DNA of 64,000 bases, from the NCBI GenBank assembly GCA_910585605.1, contig CAJUFL010000012.1:13393-77392 (forward strand). Direction: 5' to 3'. The DNA comes from an uncultured Lachnospiraceae bacterium. Its GTDB lineage: Bacteria; Bacillota; Clostridia; Lachnospirales; Lachnospiraceae. Position 1 is the first letter of the stretch; each line of letters starts with the position of its first letter. The notes beneath the pieces were generated by a model. It worked only from the letters and a program-made list of their open reading frames with translations. It was not told the origin of the DNA and searched no databases. Positions 9,669 to 17,909 of the stretch are shown in pieces. The position numbers and the translations under genes are program-made.

Positions 9669-9709
9669 GCTGCCGCATCAAATCTTCCTTCATGCGGCAG
9701 CCATTTTTT
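9669..9709 (+). terminator. Rho-independent terminator after asnS (bidirectional)
   Basis: A perfect 10-bp stem, GCTGCCGCAT/ATGCGGCAGC with a 13-nt loop, is followed by CATTTTTT on the plus strand. On the minus strand the stem is followed by TATTTTTA, so it can also serve the convergent chemoreceptor gene. Confidence 0.92.
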
Positions 9710-9722
9710 AATTATATTCCTG

Positions 9723-11414
9723 CTATAACTGGAAAGTCCCAACTGTTTCTGCAATACTTCCCGCAATACCTTTTAATGATTCCGCAGCCTCTGTCACCTC
9801 ATTAAAACTGTTTGCAACTTCCGTAGTTGCCGCAGAAGTTTCTTCCGTGCTTGCTGCATTCTGCTCGGCTATGGATGAAAGATTTTCAACAACCTGTATA
9901 ATCTCATCCTTCACCTCATTTAACCGGTTACTTTTTTGCTCAATGGAAGAAATTGCCCGGATAGAGGTCTCAATGCCACTGATCACTTCCTCTACAATCG
10001 CTTCTGTCTGTTCTACATTCCGGCTCTGTGCCTCGATAATATCACGAACTTTTGCCATTGTCTCCACTGCCATATTAGAATCATTGATCAGTTCATTTAC
10101 CATGGCGGCAATGGAATCCGTAGAAGATCCTGACTGTTCTGCCAAATGCTGGATCTCATTGGCTACAACAGCAAATCCACGTCCCTGCTCCCCTGCCCTT
10201 GCAGCTTCAATAGATGCATTTAAGGACAGCAGATTTGTCTCTTCCGAAATATTACTTATAATATTGGTCGCTTCTTTAATCTTTTGAGAAGACTCATTCG
10301 TTCTATGGGTCTGTTTATAAATCAGTTCAATGGCATCCATAACTTCCAGATTGACTTTTTTAAGCTCTTCCAATGACTGGGTAGCCTGTGCACTGGCATT
10401 TTTCATAATCTGCGTATTATCATTCAGCCGCTCAATCTCTTCATTGGCTGCTGTCAGCATATCTCCCATGACTACTACATTTTCTGATGCACGCACTGCA
10501 TCCTTCGCCTGAGCAGTCGCCCCTTCTGCAATATCATTTACCGCATGGTCAACACTTCCTACTGTTGTCAATGTAGACTGGGCATTGCTGTCTAAGGAAT
10601 CGGCAGATGTCAGCAGATTCTGTGCATGATTGTTGACATCCTCAATGATAAACCGTAATTCATTCTTCATACCGTCTACAGCCCTGCAGAGCTCACCGAT
10701 CACATCTTTTCTGTGGAGGCATTTTGATTCCAGTTCTACTGTCAGTTCACCGGCAGCAACTGCTTTCACTGCCTGCATACCCACCTCAATCGCATGACTG
10801 ATGGAAACGGCAGTCAGATTGCCAATAATCATATATGCAACAAGAAAGAACAGAATCACTTCTGCCAGAATCTTCAAAATTGCATGGAATGTTACTTCTT
10901 CCTCTGAAGCCGGGGCACCTGCAAAAATCATACCCACCGCTTCACTGGTTCCTTCCTGATAAACTGGCGTATAATAGCCATAATACTCGATTCCATCTAT
11001 CTGTATATCTTCCACAAAAACTGGTTCTCCTTTACCTAAAACCTGCTTTGTGACAGCCTCTTCTACCTGGGAACCTACAATCCGTTCTCCCTTATCGTCC
11101 AAAATAGAGGTCATAACTCTCTTATCTCCATAACAAAACGTAACATCTATCCCGGATTTTTCTTTAATGGAATCTACCAGCCCTTGTGAACCAGAAACGC
11201 TATAGTCCCCTTTAAAGACTTCCTGATCCTCTGTCTCCAGATACTCTCCCTCATTTTGTTCATATGCTGCCAGACAGGCAGTGGCAACACATTTTAAATT
11301 CTTCTCAATATCTCCCTTTAGTTTTGATTTCACCATGGTTAATGTAAATATCATAATTGCCAAACCCATTAAAAAAATCGGAAATACTGATATCATCATA
11401 ATCTTTTTTCTCAT
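9723..11414 (-). CDS. Methyl-accepting chemotaxis protein
   Basis: A 563-residue transmembrane chemoreceptor. It starts MRKKIMMISVFPIFLMGLA (first membrane helix). An extracellular single-Cache-like sensor follows at about residues 35-180 (QGLVDSIKEKSGIDVTFCYGDKR, GEPVFVEDIQIDGIEYYGYY). The second helix is at about 190-210, then a HAMP region and the long cytoplasmic coiled coil with the signalling tip NLLSLNASIEAARAGEQGRG. The longer frame begins seven codons upstream, but AAAGGAGGAG lies inside it, directly before the chosen ATG. No che genes are nearby, so this is an orphan receptor; its ligand is unknown. Confidence 0.93.
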   Translation of the reverse strand: MRKKIMMISVFPIFLMGLAIMIFTLTMVKSKLKGDIEKNLKCVATACLAAYEQNEGEYLETEDQEVFKGDYSVSGSQGLVDSIKEKSGIDVTFCYGDKRVMTSILDDKGERIVGSQVEEAVTKQVLGKGEPVFVEDIQIDGIEYYGYYTPVYQEGTSEAVGMIFAGAPASEEEVTFHAILKILAEVILFFLVAYMIIGNLTAVSISHAIEVGMQAVKAVAAGELTVELESKCLHRKDVIGELCRAVDGMKNELRFIIEDVNNHAQNLLTSADSLDSNAQSTLTTVGSVDHAVNDIAEGATAQAKDAVRASENVVVMGDMLTAANEEIERLNDNTQIMKNASAQATQSLEELKKVNLEVMDAIELIYKQTHRTNESSQKIKEATNIISNISEETNLLSLNASIEAARAGEQGRGFAVVANEIQHLAEQSGSSTDSIAAMVNELINDSNMAVETMAKVRDIIEAQSRNVEQTEAIVEEVISGIETSIRAISSIEQKSNRLNEVKDEIIQVVENLSSIAEQNAASTEETSAATTEVANSFNEVTEAAESLKGIAGSIAETVGTFQL

Positions 11415-11575
11415 ATGCTTCTCCTCCTTTGTCATAGTCTATTATTAAACAAATAGTACGTGTTTTGTCTATCCTTTCTTGTAAATCTGATTATACCAAG
11501 TCCCTGTTTCTTTCGCAAGCTTTAAATATTTTCCTGTATCCCTGCATTTCATGTCAGGGATATTTCTTTCATATC

Positions 11576-13633
11576 TTATAAAAACAGCGATGCGATCTGA
11601 TAAAATACTGCTGACACCAGCCATGCAGTCCCCAGCTGGATACAGACAGATATCATCGTCCATTTCCGACTCTTTGTCTCCTGTCTGATCATCGCAATCG
11701 TGGCAATACAAGGTACATAGAGCAGGCAAAACAGCATCATGGCATAAGCATTTACCCCGGTAAATCCCTGTGCACCCAAAAGATTCACCAAAGACGCCGT
11801 TCCTGACGCAGAGGATATATTCGTTATCCCATAAAGGACACTCAAAGAAGAAACCACCACTTCTTTTGCCGCGATACCGGAAATGAGCGCCAGCACAATC
11901 TGCCAGTAACCCAGTCCTGTCGGTTTCATAACTGGTACCAGAAACTTCCCAATGCAGGCACCAAAACTGTCCGCCATATCTTCTACCATTCCATGGAGTC
12001 CAAAGTTCATCAGCAGCCAGACTATTACAGAAGCAACAAAAATCGTTGTTCCCGCCTTTGTAATATATTCTTTAATCTTTTCCCATACATAAATCCAGAT
12101 GCTTCTCACATTTGGCGTCTTATATTCCGGAAGTTCAATCAGCAGATTGTTTACGTGGTCAGTCTTCATAATTTTATTTAAAATCACGGAAACCAAAACT
12201 GCTGCCACCATTCCGATTACATACATGGAAAATGCCGCAAATACTGCATACTTTCCAAAAAACATGCCTGACAGCAGTACATAAACCGGCAGCTTTGCAG
12301 AACAGCTCATAAACGGTGTCACCATGATCGTCCTTAATCTGTCTTTCGGATTCTCCAGTGCACGGGATGCCATAACGGCAGGCACACTACAGCCAAATCC
12401 TAAAAGCATGGGAATAAATGCCCGACCGGAAAGCCCAAGCCTGCCCATGATATGATTCATCACATAAGCGACACGGCTCATATAGCCACTGTCTTCCAAA
12501 ATTGCCAGTGCCAGAAACAAAATAAAGATATTGGGAAGAAAAGACAAAATCCCCCCTACTCCCGCCAATGCTCCATCCACCACCAGAGAAATCACCCAGT
12601 CTGATACATGACACATTGCAAGAAATCCTGCCACTGCCTCAAACAGCCAGTCCAGACCAATTTCCAGATATCCCTTCAGCCAGTCTCCTACTGTAAAGGT
12701 AAAGAAAAAGACCAGCGCCATAATACCGAGAAATACCGGCACTCCCCATATTTTATGAGTGAGAACAGCATCTATTTTATCTGTTCTTGCACTTTTTTCC
12801 GCACGGTTTACCATACATTCTTCCATGACTTCATCAATAAAATCATATTTCTGGGCAACGATATCGGACTCATAATTTTTATCTGCGATATCAGAAATCT
12901 CAACAGGATATTTTTTGCAGACTTCGTCATCCAAAGCCAGCATCTTAATGGCATGCCAGCGCTTATTTTTCATATCAGGATAGTGTTCTTTGAGCCTGTT
13001 CTTTACTGCATCAATCTTATCTTCAATCTCATCACTGTACACCAGTACAAACTCATCATGGTGTCTGTGAATATGTTGTCCCTCACTGTGATGATGCTCT
13101 GTCTTGTCCACCGGTTTATCCTTATGATGTGCCACTGCATGCATTAAAATATTTAGTCCCGTTTTCTTTCTGGCACTGACAGGAATCGCTGGAATCCCCA
13201 GCATTTCCGGAAGGCGGTGAAGATCGATTTCCATCCCTCGTTCTTCCACAATATCCATCATGTTAAGTGCCAGCACCACTGGCTTTCCAAGTTCGATCAA
13301 TTGTAAAGTCAGATAAAGATTTCTCTCAAGGGAAGAGGCATCAACCACATTCACAATAACATCCACATCATCTCCAAGAATATATTCCCTTGAAAGAGTC
13401 TCCTCCATTGTATATGAAGTCAGGGAGTATATCCCCGGCAAGTCTACCAGCTTATAATCGTGGTCGTGGTAATGGGTATGCCCTTCCTTTTTCTCTACTG
13501 TAACACCGGGCCAGTTTGCAACCTTTAACCTTGCTCCAGTAAATGCATTAAAAAGAGACGTCTTTCCACAATTTGGATTTCCGATAAAGGCAACATTAAT
13601 CATATTTCTTTGATTATTCTCATTCTTTGACAT
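11576..13633 (-). CDS. feoB: Ferrous iron transporter FeoB
   Basis: FeoB imports Fe(II) across the membrane under GTP control. The 685-residue protein has an N-terminal G domain (GNPNCGKTS P-loop, VDLPGIYSLT, NMMDIV) and a His-rich stretch (HHKDKPVDKTEHHHSE) unusual in its charge. A helical region follows, then two Gate-type membrane segments (GFGCSVPAVMASRALENPKDR; KEVVVSSLSVLYGI). I placed the start at MSKNENNQRN, where GGGAG lies 9 nt upstream inside the end of feoA; the genes overlap by 14 bp. Longer starts exist in frame but lack a site. FeoC is absent, as is usual in Clostridia. Confidence 0.96.
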   Translation of the reverse strand: MSKNENNQRNMINVAFIGNPNCGKTSLFNAFTGARLKVANWPGVTVEKKEGHTHYHDHDYKLVDLPGIYSLTSYTMEETLSREYILGDDVDVIVNVVDASSLERNLYLTLQLIELGKPVVLALNMMDIVEERGMEIDLHRLPEMLGIPAIPVSARKKTGLNILMHAVAHHKDKPVDKTEHHHSEGQHIHRHHDEFVLVYSDEIEDKIDAVKNRLKEHYPDMKNKRWHAIKMLALDDEVCKKYPVEISDIADKNYESDIVAQKYDFIDEVMEECMVNRAEKSARTDKIDAVLTHKIWGVPVFLGIMALVFFFTFTVGDWLKGYLEIGLDWLFEAVAGFLAMCHVSDWVISLVVDGALAGVGGILSFLPNIFILFLALAILEDSGYMSRVAYVMNHIMGRLGLSGRAFIPMLLGFGCSVPAVMASRALENPKDRLRTIMVTPFMSCSAKLPVYVLLSGMFFGKYAVFAAFSMYVIGMVAAVLVSVILNKIMKTDHVNNLLIELPEYKTPNVRSIWIYVWEKIKEYITKAGTTIFVASVIVWLLMNFGLHGMVEDMADSFGACIGKFLVPVMKPTGLGYWQIVLALISGIAAKEVVVSSLSVLYGITNISSASGTASLVNLLGAQGFTGVNAYAMMLFCLLYVPCIATIAMIRQETKSRKWTMISVCIQLGTAWLVSAVFYQIASLFL

Positions 13634-13856
13634 TTTCTGCATCTCCCACATATATCCCCTGTGCATAGCTCTTTCCAATAGCAAACCGGGTTCCCCGCAC
13701 CTTTATGATCATAGAACCGTCACGTTTTCTGTTTACAAGCAAAATCTCTGCATCCTTTGTCATCCCAAGCATCTGCAACCGTCTTGTGACTGCTTCTTCC
13801 AGTTCCATATGCAAAAGCCTGTATGACTGTTTTAAACTTCCTTCCAGTAATGTCAT
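13620..13856 (-). CDS. feoA: Ferrous iron transport protein FeoA
   Basis: A 78-residue SH3-like FeoA, required for FeoB activity: VTRRLQMLGMTKDAEILLVN and IIKVRGTRFAIGKSYAQGIYV match the family core (RLxxLGxxxG and RGxxxAIxxxxA). It sits between a thioesterase gene (17-bp gap) and feoB (14-bp overlap), so the three are probably one transcript. No Fur or IdeR box was recognised in the short upstream region. Confidence 0.93.
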   Translation of the reverse strand: MTLLEGSLKQSYRLLHMELEEAVTRRLQMLGMTKDAEILLVNRKRDGSMIIKVRGTRFAIGKSYAQGIYVGDAENVKE

Positions 13857-13873
13857 ATTCTATACCAGCTTTC

Positions 13874-14308
13874 CTAAAAATCTACTAACTCTGTTCCTTC
13901 CACAGCTTTCATTGTATCATAAATTTCCGGAAAATCTCTCTTTAAATGAACCGGTTTAAAATCAAAATTCAAAAAACAATGCGAGCTTTCAGCTTCATTA
14001 TGGAGAACCTTGTAATCCTCTGAATAAATGCGATAACTCATTTTAAATTTAACACCATGAAACTTTTCAACTTTGGGGATAATACAGACTGTTTCCCCAA
14101 ATCTGACAGGACTTTTGTAATCACAGCTGACGCTAAGGACAGGAATCATAATGCCTTTTTCCTCCAGCTTATAATAGTCCAGATTAAGCTGCTTTAAAAA
14201 ATCCATCCTGCACTCTTCTAAAAAACGAATATAATTTGAATGATGTACGACCTGCATTTTATCCGTTTCATAATAATTAATACTGCGTTTAAAAACCTGA
14301 TACTCCAT
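13874..14308 (-). CDS. Acyl-CoA thioesterase, 4HBT/YbgC-like hot-dog fold
   Basis: The 144-residue protein is a single hot-dog domain. The start has the family pattern YYETDKMQVVHHSNYIRFLEECR, in which Asp of the ETDKMQVVHH motif is the likely catalytic residue of 4-hydroxybenzoyl-CoA-type thioesterases. The CDYKSPVRFGETV strand follows. The natural acyl substrate cannot be told. A clear AAGGAGAGGAG site precedes the ATG. Its place directly upstream of feoAB is notable but gives no obvious metabolic link. Confidence 0.88.
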   Translation of the reverse strand: MEYQVFKRSINYYETDKMQVVHHSNYIRFLEECRMDFLKQLNLDYYKLEEKGIMIPVLSVSCDYKSPVRFGETVCIIPKVEKFHGVKFKMSYRIYSEDYKVLHNEAESSHCFLNFDFKPVHLKRDFPEIYDTMKAVEGTELVDF

Positions 14309-14359
14309 CTTGGTTACTCCTCTCCTTTTTTCGCAATCACCTATATTTCACTATGAAAT

Positions 14360-14403
14360 GGAGCTGCCACACTAAATATACGTGTCATTAGTGCAACAGC
14401 CCC
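14360..14403 (-). terminator. Imperfect hairpin downstream of the coiled-coil gene
   Basis: GGAGCTGCCACACTAAAT pairs imperfectly with ATTAGTGCAACAGCCCC across a 9-nt loop, giving about 15 pairs. It lies between the minus-strand coiled-coil gene and the thioesterase. It lacks a strong T tract, so termination is plausible rather than certain. Confidence 0.45.
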
Positions 14404-14436
14404 ATGATATTTATCTTTATACCTTTCAGGCATAAA

Positions 14437-16248
14437 CTAAAATTCCATAATTTCAAAGTCCTCATCGAATTTCATGGTTGCCTGTACATACTCATTTCCT
14501 TCTTTGTCGGTTTTAATGTCTTTATCCTTAGCACTTTCCGAACCCTTTTTCGTATCCTGTTTCTGCTCGGCAAAATCCTTCTTATTCTCTGTCAATACCT
14601 TTGTTTTTTCGGCTTTTTTTCCAACCTTGGACTGAATTGGAATAGAATTTGTCTCCTCTACCGTAACAGCTGCTTCTGTTTTCTCCCTTTCCGCCACTGC
14701 CCGGCTGATTAATCCGCTATACTTTTTTTCTGTCGTAATGGCTGTTGCCATTTTGGCAATTCTTTCAGACGGAACACTCGCAATCTTCTCTGATTTCTTA
14801 AAATGCGGAATCAGTGGTATCTCTTTTGACTCATTCTCCATTGCCTCGAGTTCCCTGATCGCTTCCTTCACTTCTTTTTGTTGTGAACCGGTTTGCTTTA
14901 AATCAGCCGGTTTGAAATCATCATTATCTTCGTTCTCTTCCGCTGGTTCATCCCCATGTTCTTTGTCTTCCTCAGATTCTTCTTTCTCTGGATACACAGT
15001 CTCCTGTTCTCCGGATTCTTCCGAAGCATCCTCATCCACATACTCGATTTCGTATTCTTCACCGTCCTCTAGTTCATCTTCCTCTACATACACGGTCTCG
15101 TATTCTTCACCGTCCTCCAACTCATCTTCCTCTACATACACGGTCTCGTATTCTTCGCCCTCTTCCAGCTCATCTTCCTCTACATACTCAATCTCGTATT
15201 CTTCGCCTTCTTCCAGTTCATCCTCCGTCACATATACAATTTCATATTCATCGTCATCCTGCTGCTCCCGGTCTTTGTCCTTATCTGGTACTGTCCCTGT
15301 CATCTGGGGTATTCCCTCCCCTGGGAAAACGGATTTTTCCATACCTGCTGCTGACGAAACTCCACCTGCTAAGGAATCTGCTTTCCCTGCCATCTCCATT
15401 GTCCTGGCAGGTGCAGTCCTTGCACTTCTCAATGCTGCCCCTACACCTTCCTGTTTCATCTTGGTAACGGTTTCCATAAGTGCATCACGTTCTGCCCTCA
15501 TTTGTGCCAAAGCCGCTTCTGCCATCTGTGCCTTCTCTTCCGCCAGTCTTGCTTTTTCTTCCTGTTCCTCCTGTAAATCCAGACTCAGCTGTATACTTCC
15601 ATCATCATACTCATCCGGATTCACTCTGCCCTTCATCCTTGCATTGAAAAGCTCATTAGACAAAAGCTGCCCAATCTCCAAAATCTGCTGGCTTCTATCA
15701 TCCGTATCCATCTCCTGAAGACCGTCCATCAATTCTGCCCTGTTAGCGGCAACGGTATTCATCTTTTCCTCTAATGTCTGTAAAATAATCTCATAATCGC
15801 TCCGAATATTCTGATACATATCGGAAATTAGATTATTTACCTCCGTCAGCATTTCATCTGTATAAATCAGAGAAGCACCATATATCTCATTAGCATTTCC
15901 TAAAGCACTGCGTTCTTCCTCCGTCAGCATATCATAATCAATCGGAGGCACATTTGTCACCCGCTTATTGACACGCATACGGCTTGCTGTATGCTCTGCC
16001 TGAAAGATGATCTTCTCTGCTTCTTTCTTTGCCTCGTTGATAATCTTTCCTTTACGGTCATTTACTTCGTGATAAGTCTTTAACTCAATCTCCATCTGAG
16101 ATGCCAGCTCTGTCAAAAGGGACTGCACCTCATCTTTATAAATTGTCACCTTTCCAGATGCTAACGGCACTGGTGAAGCGTTATTAATAATCGCCTGTAA
16201 CCGGTCTATAATTTCTTTGGTTCTACTCTTTTCAGCAATGGTCGCCAT
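14437..16248 (-). CDS. Acidic coiled-coil protein of unknown function with tandem 16-residue repeats
   Basis: The 603-residue protein has no signal peptide. Residues 1-160 are helical (EVNDRKGKIINEAKKEAEKI) and resemble DivIVA-like or 'V-ATPase subunit H'-annotated proteins of Clostridia. Residues about 205-265 form a coiled coil (RLAEEKAQMAEAALAQMRAE). The middle holds four tandem 16-residue acidic repeats of the form EEDELEEGEEYETVYV (DNA about 15030-15250, 48-bp period). The C-terminal 160 residues are Lys/Glu-rich and probably disordered. A good AGGAGG site precedes the ATG. The start points away from sod. A cytoskeletal or septal scaffold role is possible but not shown. Confidence 0.7.
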   Translation of the reverse strand: MATIAEKSRTKEIIDRLQAIINNASPVPLASGKVTIYKDEVQSLLTELASQMEIELKTYHEVNDRKGKIINEAKKEAEKIIFQAEHTASRMRVNKRVTNVPPIDYDMLTEEERSALGNANEIYGASLIYTDEMLTEVNNLISDMYQNIRSDYEIILQTLEEKMNTVAANRAELMDGLQEMDTDDRSQQILEIGQLLSNELFNARMKGRVNPDEYDDGSIQLSLDLQEEQEEKARLAEEKAQMAEAALAQMRAERDALMETVTKMKQEGVGAALRSARTAPARTMEMAGKADSLAGGVSSAAGMEKSVFPGEGIPQMTGTVPDKDKDREQQDDDEYEIVYVTEDELEEGEEYEIEYVEEDELEEGEEYETVYVEEDELEDGEEYETVYVEEDELEDGEEYEIEYVDEDASEESGEQETVYPEKEESEEDKEHGDEPAEENEDNDDFKPADLKQTGSQQKEVKEAIRELEAMENESKEIPLIPHFKKSEKIASVPSERIAKMATAITTEKKYSGLISRAVAEREKTEAAVTVEETNSIPIQSKVGKKAEKTKVLTENKKDFAEQKQDTKKGSESAKDKDIKTDKEGNEYVQATMKFDEDFEIMEF

Positions 16249-16582
16249 TGTACATTCCTCCTGCTCTTCCTTTGTACAAAGTCATTGTTTCACCCAGTGT
16301 ATGGAGCAAATCTGGCATATTATTCCGTTCATGATACACAAAATTTCCATAACTGGATAGATTATAACAAAATTATTACATTTCCGCAATTTTTTTGTAA
16401 TATTATTTCTTTTTTCTTAATGTTTATAATCCTGCATATTCCTTCCATTTTTGCATATTATATAATTGATGTTGTTTTAATCTAATCATTAAACAATTTT
16501 ATCAGCTTATATTTATAGAGAATGCCAAAGCTGAAAATATTTTGCAGCTGCCAATTATATCCACAGCAGAAAGGAGTTTATT
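16249..16582. other. Divergent intergenic region upstream of sod
   Basis: This 334-bp AT-rich stretch carries the 5' regions of the coiled-coil gene and sod. An imperfect inverted repeat, TTGTTTTAAT/ATTAAACAA, lies at about 16472-16497, about 85 bp before sod, and could be an operator. No gene was seen. Confidence 0.35.
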
Positions 16583-17215
16583 ATGCAATATCCATTTGAA
16601 GCAGAACCTTTACCATACGAGTACAACGCACTGGAGCCTTATCTTGACGAGGAAATTCTGCATTTCCACCATGATAAGCATTATGTGACCTATGTCAACA
16701 AATTAAATGAAATACTTAAGAACTACCCGAATCTTCAGAATATGACCTTGGAGGAACTTTTAATCAACACAGATGAACTCCCAAATGAAGCAAAAACAGC
16801 AATTAAGAATAATGCCGGCGGTGTATATAATCATGAATTGTACTTTGCCTGTATGAATTCTGCCGACTGCGAGCTCCCAACTGACAAGCTGGCTCTTGCC
16901 ATCAATTCTGCATTCGGTTCTATTGACCAGTTCCGTGCAGAGCTTACTGCCGCCGCAGTAGGACAGTTTGGTTCCGGTTATGCATGGCTGATTTTAAGCA
17001 ATGGAAAACTGGAAATCATTGCCACTCCTAATCAGGACACACCGATTTCCCTTACGGTTACACCCCTTTTATGCATTGATGTATGGGAACACGCTTACTA
17101 TCTGCAATACCAGAACCGCAGACCAGACTATGTAGACAACTGGTTTAACCTGATCAACTGGGACTTCGTAGGAGCACGATACATGTCCCTAGTCTCCAAA
17201 TCATCTGTTTCCTAA
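16583..17215 (+). CDS. Superoxide dismutase (Fe/Mn family)
   Basis: This enzyme disproportionates superoxide. The 210-residue protein has the metal ligands expected of the Fe/Mn family: His27 (LHFHHDKHY region), His84 (VYNHELYF), and Asp and His of DVWEHAYYLQYQNRRPDY near the C terminus. GQFGSGYAWL is also typical. Metal preference cannot be read with confidence. GAAAGGAG lies before the ATG. Its TAA stop overlaps the boundary of a 272-bp structured element. In this anaerobe it is a monocistronic oxygen-defence gene. Confidence 0.95.
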   Translation: MQYPFEAEPLPYEYNALEPYLDEEILHFHHDKHYVTYVNKLNEILKNYPNLQNMTLEELLINTDELPNEAKTAIKNNAGGVYNHELYFACMNSADCELPTDKLALAINSAFGSIDQFRAELTAAAVGQFGSGYAWLILSNGKLEIIATPNQDTPISLTVTPLLCIDVWEHAYYLQYQNRRPDYVDNWFNLINWDFVGARYMSLVSKSSVS

Positions 17216-17486
17216 ATTCTTGTTTTTCGTACTAGAGGACGCTTTCAACATGAGGGGTTGGTGGAGTCCGCTGTGGGGAAATACCCTGCTGTTCTCGTCC
17301 GTCCCCGCTTTCGCTCCTTCGCACACATAGCGGTACTAAACTCTTGTATGTCTGCGACATCCAATCGTTAAGTACCGATGGGTGCGAAAGTCCTACCGAG
17401 AAACAGCAGGGTATTTCCCCACAGCTTATACTCTTCAAAGGCTCATGTTGAAAGCTGTTTCTTGACAGAATCAACACAAGAATTTA
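17213..17486 (+). repeat. Large structured element, copy A (sod 3' side)
   Basis: Bounded by perfect 11-bp inverted ends TAAATTCTTGT (17213-17223) and ACAAGAATTTA (17476-17486). Inside are nested perfect stems: a 14-bp stem at 17241-17254/17442-17455 and a 23-bp stem at 17271-17293/17402-17424. A distal stem pairs CGGTACT (17331-17337) with AGTACCG (17371-17377). The whole could fold into one long branched hairpin. No plausible protein is encoded. The left end overlaps the sod stop codon. It is homologous to copy B at 17634-17908 in opposite orientation. I do not recognise a named RNA class or mobile element; which strand is functional, if it is an RNA, is not known. Confidence 0.8.
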
Positions 17487-17633
17487 TACGCCTCCGGCGG
17501 GGCAGGGGATATTTGTTCCAAGTGACAGGCAATCTCTTATCATATATTGCCTTCTTATCGGATGGTAATAAATAATATTTAAAGTCCAATAACTAACCGG
17601 TCACATAGTACCAGCGTGCCGCCCGCAGGGCAG

Positions 17634-17908
17634 AAATTCTTGTTCATTCTACCAGGAAACAGCTTCCATGGCGACTTTATTGTATCAATGAACAGCAGGA
17701 ATCTATGGATATAGGGTTCTTAAGAAAGACCTTGTGGAAACGTCGGTACTTAGAGGGTAGCCTGCTTGCAGGATAGCCTCTTATGTACCGTTACGTTGGA
17801 ATATTGAGTGCAAACGCGTCTTTCGTAGAACCCTATATCCATAGATTTCTGCGTCCGTCACCAACTCGCCATGGAAGCGTCTCCCCTAGTATGATAAACA
17901 AGAATTTT
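17634..17908 (-). repeat. Large structured element, copy B (hydF 3' side)
   Basis: Bounded by AAATTCTTGTT (17634-17644) and AACAAGAATTT (17898-17908). It has the same nested plan as copy A: a 13-bp stem at 17662-17674/17866-17878, a 21-bp perfect stem at 17700-17720/17827-17847 and a distal CGGTAC/GTACCG stem (17744-17749/17785-17790). Junction sequences are shared with copy A (CAGCTT, CGGTACTTA, ACGCTT, TACTAG). The stem sequences differ, but both arms change together. The right end lies 2 bp from the hydF stop. The 147-bp spacer between the copies (17487-17633) contains a GGCAAT/ATTGCC hairpin and no gene. Confidence 0.8.
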
Positions 17909-17909
17909 T

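Noticed and set aside
11469..11729. 86-codon minus-strand frame overlapping the 3' end of feoB
   Set aside because: It lies mostly inside feoB in another frame and has no ribosome site or protein-like motif.
14738..15718. 326-codon plus-strand Ser-rich frame
   Set aside because: It is the antisense of the acidic repeats of the coiled-coil gene; Glu codons read backwards give Ser/Leu runs.
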